7,538 nucleotides of DNA from an uncultured Clostridia bacterium (lineage in GTDB: Bacteria; Bacillota; Clostridia; Christensenellales; Pumilibacteraceae): assembly GCA_947385185.1 (NCBI GenBank), contig CANDJX010000077.1, positions 1-7,538 on the forward strand, read 5' to 3'. The translations under genes were made by a program, and so were the position numbers. Below are positions 5,237 through 7,538 of this stretch, one piece after another; the stretch's first letter is position 1, and each line of letters begins with the position of its first letter. Below the pieces are notes generated by a model. It worked only from the letters and a program-made list of their open reading frames with translations. It ran no database searches and was not told the origin of the DNA.

Positions 5237-6193
5237 TCATTTCGTTTTTCTCATGACGGGTCGCCCGTCGGCAAGGATCTTCCCCAGTTTGTTCATCATC
5301 GATTTTTTATGCGGCGCGAGCGAATGGGCGTAAGTCGAAAGCGTGATCGCCGGACTTTTATGTCCCATTATGTCCGCCAACGTCTTTATATCCATACCGT
5401 TTTCTATCGCGCGGGTGGCGAACGTATGCCTGAGCGCATGAAAACCGAGATGCTTGACGTTGAGCTTTTTCAGAATCCGCGCAAAAGTACGCTGATAAGA
5501 ACGTATGGACACCGCGTTGCCGCGACGGCTGATGACGTAATCGCATCCGCTTTTTCTTTTCATCTGACGTATATACGGCATTACCTGGCGCGGTATGGGG
5601 ATTATGCGGTAAGAGCTCGGCGTTTTCGGCGAGCCGAGAAGTTTGACGTATCCGCCGTCCTAACTGTCGCGGCACGTTTTCGATACCGTCATCAGGCACC
5701 GTTTCATATCGATGTCGTCCCACGTAAGCGCAAGCAGTTCGCCTATGCGAAGCCCCGTATACATGGTGATCAGAATGCCGTAAAGCGAAACGTCTTTTTT
5801 GCGGAAAACGTATTCCTCTATTCTGCGTTGTTCGGTAAGCGCGAAACAATTCACTTTCGAGCCTGCCTCCTCCGACTTCGGTCTGCACATCATACCCGCG
5901 AAATGCCGTTCGAGTAAGCCCGTATGAACAGCTTGTTCGAGCGATTGCTGAACCATAGATATAATGTCGCTCACGGTGTTCGGAGAAAGTCCCATACCGC
6001 TGTCGCGATTGCCGAGAAGCGTGTTGACGAACTCCTGCAGAACGGTAACGCTCAGTTCGTCCGGCGTATACTCACCCAGATGCGGCTGTATATACAGCCT
6101 GACCGCGCAAGCATACTTTTCGTACGTGCGCGATTTGACGCTCGGTCTGATATATAATTCCAACCATTGACCGAGCCATTCCCTGTACTTCAT
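5237..6193 (-). pseudogene. Tyrosine recombinase (phage/ICE-type integrase), interrupted by an in-frame TAG
   Basis: One frame of 319 codons encodes a complete site-specific tyrosine recombinase except for a TAG at codon 178 (5662-5660). Codons 1-177 give the N-terminal SAM-like core-binding domain (about 1-105, with SRTYEKYACAVRLYIQPHLG at 21-40) and the first catalytic arginine R149 in TGLRIGELLALTWDDID. Codons 179-318 give the lysine candidate K190 in SPKTPSSYR, box II HALRH (H252, R255), GH278 and the nucleophile Y288 in TLSTYAH. No frameshift is needed; every catalytic residue survives on one side or the other. A start at ATG 6193 is supported by CGGAGG 9 bp upstream. The true gene end is TGA 5239-5237. 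No excisionase or other phage/ICE genes accompany it, so it looks like a remnant; sequencing error or TAG recoding are alternatives. The exact subfamily is not recognised. Confidence 0.9.
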
Positions 6194-6202
6194 TGTTTTT
6201 TA

Positions 6203-6208
6203 CCTCCG
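6203..6208 (-). promoter_or_regulatory. Ribosome binding site of the recombinase
   Basis: CGGAGG on the minus strand, 9 bp before ATG 6193, supports this start codon and shows that the 5' end of the gene is intact. Confidence 0.75.
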
Positions 6209-6242
6209 TTGTTTGGAATATAATGTAAAGCTGAGTTCCGGT

Positions 6243-6271
6243 ATAGTAGAATATTTCCCGATAAAAAACAA
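6243..6271 (-). promoter_or_regulatory. Weak candidate promoter of the recombinase
   Basis: On the minus strand, TTGTTT (6271-6266) and TACTAT (6248-6243) are spaced by 17 bp. The matches to consensus are 3 of 6 and 4 of 6. It lies between the guaA terminator and the recombinase ribosome binding site, in the only place a dedicated promoter could be, but the AT-rich background makes chance matches likely. Confidence 0.3.
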
Positions 6272-6280
6272 ATGATACGC

Positions 6281-6313
6281 AAAAACAGCCGAACCGCTAA
6301 GGTTCGGCTGTTT
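6281..6313 (-). terminator. Intrinsic terminator of guaA
   Basis: A perfect 13 bp stem, 6283-6295 with 6301-6313, around a 5-base loop. Read on the minus strand the stem GAACC/GGTTC core is followed by TTTTT (6285-6281). It starts about 20 bp after the guaA stop and isolates guaA from the downstream recombinase. Confidence 0.92.
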
Positions 6314-6332
6314 ACAATAATATACGGTCACA

Positions 6333-7490
6333 TTATTCCCATTCAATCGTTGCGGGAGGTTTGGACGTAATATCGTACGCTACGCGGTTAATGCCCTTTA
6401 CCTCGTTTACTATACGCGAAGAAATGGTTTCGAGCACGTCGTAAGGAATGCGCGCCCAATCCGCCGTCATTCCGTCCACGCTCGTGACGGCGCGAATGCC
6501 GCACACGTGATCGTAGGTACGTTCGTCGCCCATAACGCCCACTGTCTGAACGTTGGTAAGCACCGCAAAGTACTGCCATATCTCTTTATCGAGTCCGGCT
6601 TTTGCGATCTCCTCGCGATAAATATAATCGGCTTCCTGCAATATCCCGACTTTCTCCGCCGTGACTTCGCCTATAATGCGAATACCGAGCCCGGGTCCCG
6701 GGAAAGGCTGACGCATTACGATAGACGCCGGAAGCCCTATTTCGAAGCCGCAGGCGCGCACTTCGTCTTTGAACAGATCGCGGAGCGGTTCGACGATCTC
6801 TTTGAAATCGACCACGTCTGGCAAGCCTCCGACGTTGTGGTGGCTCTTTATCTTAGCGCCCGCGCCGAGTCCAGACTCAATCACGTCGGGATAGATCGTA
6901 CCCTGTACGAGATAATCGACCGCGCCGATTTTCTTCGCTTCCTCCTCGAACACTTTGATAAATTCCGCGCCGATGATCTTGCGCTTCTTTTCGGGTTCGG
7001 TCACGCCTCTGAGCTTTTTCAGAAAACGCTCGCCCGCGTCTACCGCGATCAGGCTCATGCCCTGCTCGTCGCGGAACACACGCACGATCTCCTCCGTTTC
7101 GTTTTTACGCATAAGACCGTGGTCGACGTAAACGCATACAAGATTCGGGCACGCTTTGTGTACGAGCGTCGCGGCGACGGCGGAATCCACGCCGCCCGAC
7201 AGCGCGCAAAGCACTTTTTTGTCCCCGATTTTTTCCTTGAGCGACGCAATGGTACGCGACGCGAAATTGCCCATAGTCCAATCGCCCTTCGCCCCGCAGA
7301 CGTTGTACAGGAAATTACGCAGGATTTTCTCGCCCTCCTCGGTGTGCATAACTTCGGGATGAAACTGCACGCCGTACAATCCGAGCGAAGCGTTCTCCAT
7401 GGCAGCGACGGGACAAGTGGGCGTAGTCGCAGTGACGGAAAAGCCTTCCGGGAGTTTTTCGACATAGTTCGTATGGCTCATCCAGCACAA
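6333..7490 (-). CDS. guaA: GMP synthase (glutamine-hydrolysing), 5' part missing
   Basis: Converts XMP to GMP using glutamine and ATP, the last step of GMP synthesis. The visible 385 codons cover the end of the class I glutamine amidotransferase domain with the catalytic histidine and glutamate (QFHPEV, visible residues 42-47), the ATP pyrophosphatase domain with P-loop SGGVDS (98-103) and YVDHGLMRKNE (121-131), GTIYPDVIESG (197-207), and the C-terminal dimerisation domain (QPFPGPGLGIRI at 261-272, through SKPPATIEWE at the end). The family is usually ~510-525 residues, so about 130 N-terminal residues, including the nucleophilic cysteine, are missing. The frame continues artificially to 7505 as GTG-CTC-TTC-CGA-TCT, but that is sequencing adapter; the last genomic codon is TTG at 7490-7488. 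It ends at TAA with its own terminator behind it. Confidence 0.97.
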   Translation of the reverse strand: MCWMSHTNYVEKLPEGFSVTATTPTCPVAAMENASLGLYGVQFHPEVMHTEEGEKILRNFLYNVCGAKGDWTMGNFASRTIASLKEKIGDKKVLCALSGGVDSAVAATLVHKACPNLVCVYVDHGLMRKNETEEIVRVFRDEQGMSLIAVDAGERFLKKLRGVTEPEKKRKIIGAEFIKVFEEEAKKIGAVDYLVQGTIYPDVIESGLGAGAKIKSHHNVGGLPDVVDFKEIVEPLRDLFKDEVRACGFEIGLPASIVMRQPFPGPGLGIRIIGEVTAEKVGILQEADYIYREEIAKAGLDKEIWQYFAVLTNVQTVGVMGDERTYDHVCGIRAVTSVDGMTADWARIPYDVLETISSRIVNEVKGINRVAYDITSKPPATIEWE

Positions 7491-7538
7491 AGATCGGAAG
7501 AGCACACGTCTGAACTCCAGTCACTTACAGGAATCTCG
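7491..7538 (+). other. Illumina TruSeq adapter read-through (not genomic)
   Basis: The sequence begins AGATCGGAAGAGCACACGTC and continues exactly as the TruSeq Read 1 3' adapter to 7524. An 8-base stretch TTACAGGA (7525-7532) sits where the i7 index belongs, followed by ATCTCG (7533-7538), the next adapter bases. The reverse strand encodes the well-known artefact peptide TGVQTCALPI. The contig end must be trimmed at 7490. Confidence 0.98.

Noticed and set aside
5237..5581. Separate small integrase starting at ATG 5581
   Set aside because: It continues in exactly the same frame from the upstream half through the TAG, lacks R149 and K190 and has only a poor ribosome binding site, so it is the 3' part of the interrupted gene.
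5162..6332. Attachment-site direct repeats flanking the recombinase
   Set aside because: I compared the guaA 3' end with the sequence between ridA and the recombinase by eye and found no shared stretch long enough to be att sites; any second site may have been lost.
7315..7524. Minus-strand open frame entering from the right edge that begins with the adapter-encoded peptide
   Set aside because: Its start lies in the Illumina adapter and the rest is an out-of-frame shadow of guaA.

Overview
This is a chromosomal stretch from an anaerobic, Clostridia-like bacterium (Bacillota), most likely an uncultured species known from metagenomes. The evidence is a Bacillus/Clostridium-type large SRP RNA with an Alu domain, a MazEF pair of the EndoAI/NdoA type, AGGAGG-type ribosome binding sites and the general gene set. 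Base composition looks near 50% G+C. The lineage below phylum is an inference and cannot be settled from this window.

Layout. Positions 1-256 carry no gene, only a ~60 bp direct repeat (two copies 124 bp apart, the first cut by the window edge) and a strong hairpin terminator. Positions 257-530 (-) are the SRP RNA gene, with a near-consensus promoter at 536-564. Divergent from it is mazEF (+, 653-1196), which ends at a long bidirectional terminator (1258-1309) shared with the convergent operon recX-nnr (-, 3379-1323). In that operon nnr starts inside the recX stop codon. Divergent from recX is ilvA-ridA (+, 3519-5161), closed by a terminator at 5172-5230. A tyrosine recombinase follows on the minus strand (6193-5237), broken by one in-frame TAG. 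Last is the 3' three quarters of guaA (-, 7490-6333) with its own terminator.

The final 48 bases (7491-7538) are not genomic. They are the Illumina TruSeq read-through adapter plus an 8-base index, so the guaA reading frame must be cut at 7490.

How the genes work together. IlvA makes 2-aminocrotonate/2-aminoacrylate enamines from threonine/serine, and RidA next to it hydrolyses them. MazEF is a type II toxin-antitoxin module. Nnr repairs hydrated NAD(P)H and is translationally coupled to the RecA modulator RecX. The recombinase beside the 3' end of guaA, a known island integration hotspot, looks like the remnant of an integrated element.

I found no clearly new multi-gene system. The points most worth a second look are the amber-interrupted recombinase, the unusual apical loop of the SRP RNA, a probable leaderless recX transcript, the repeat at the left edge and the adapter at the right edge.
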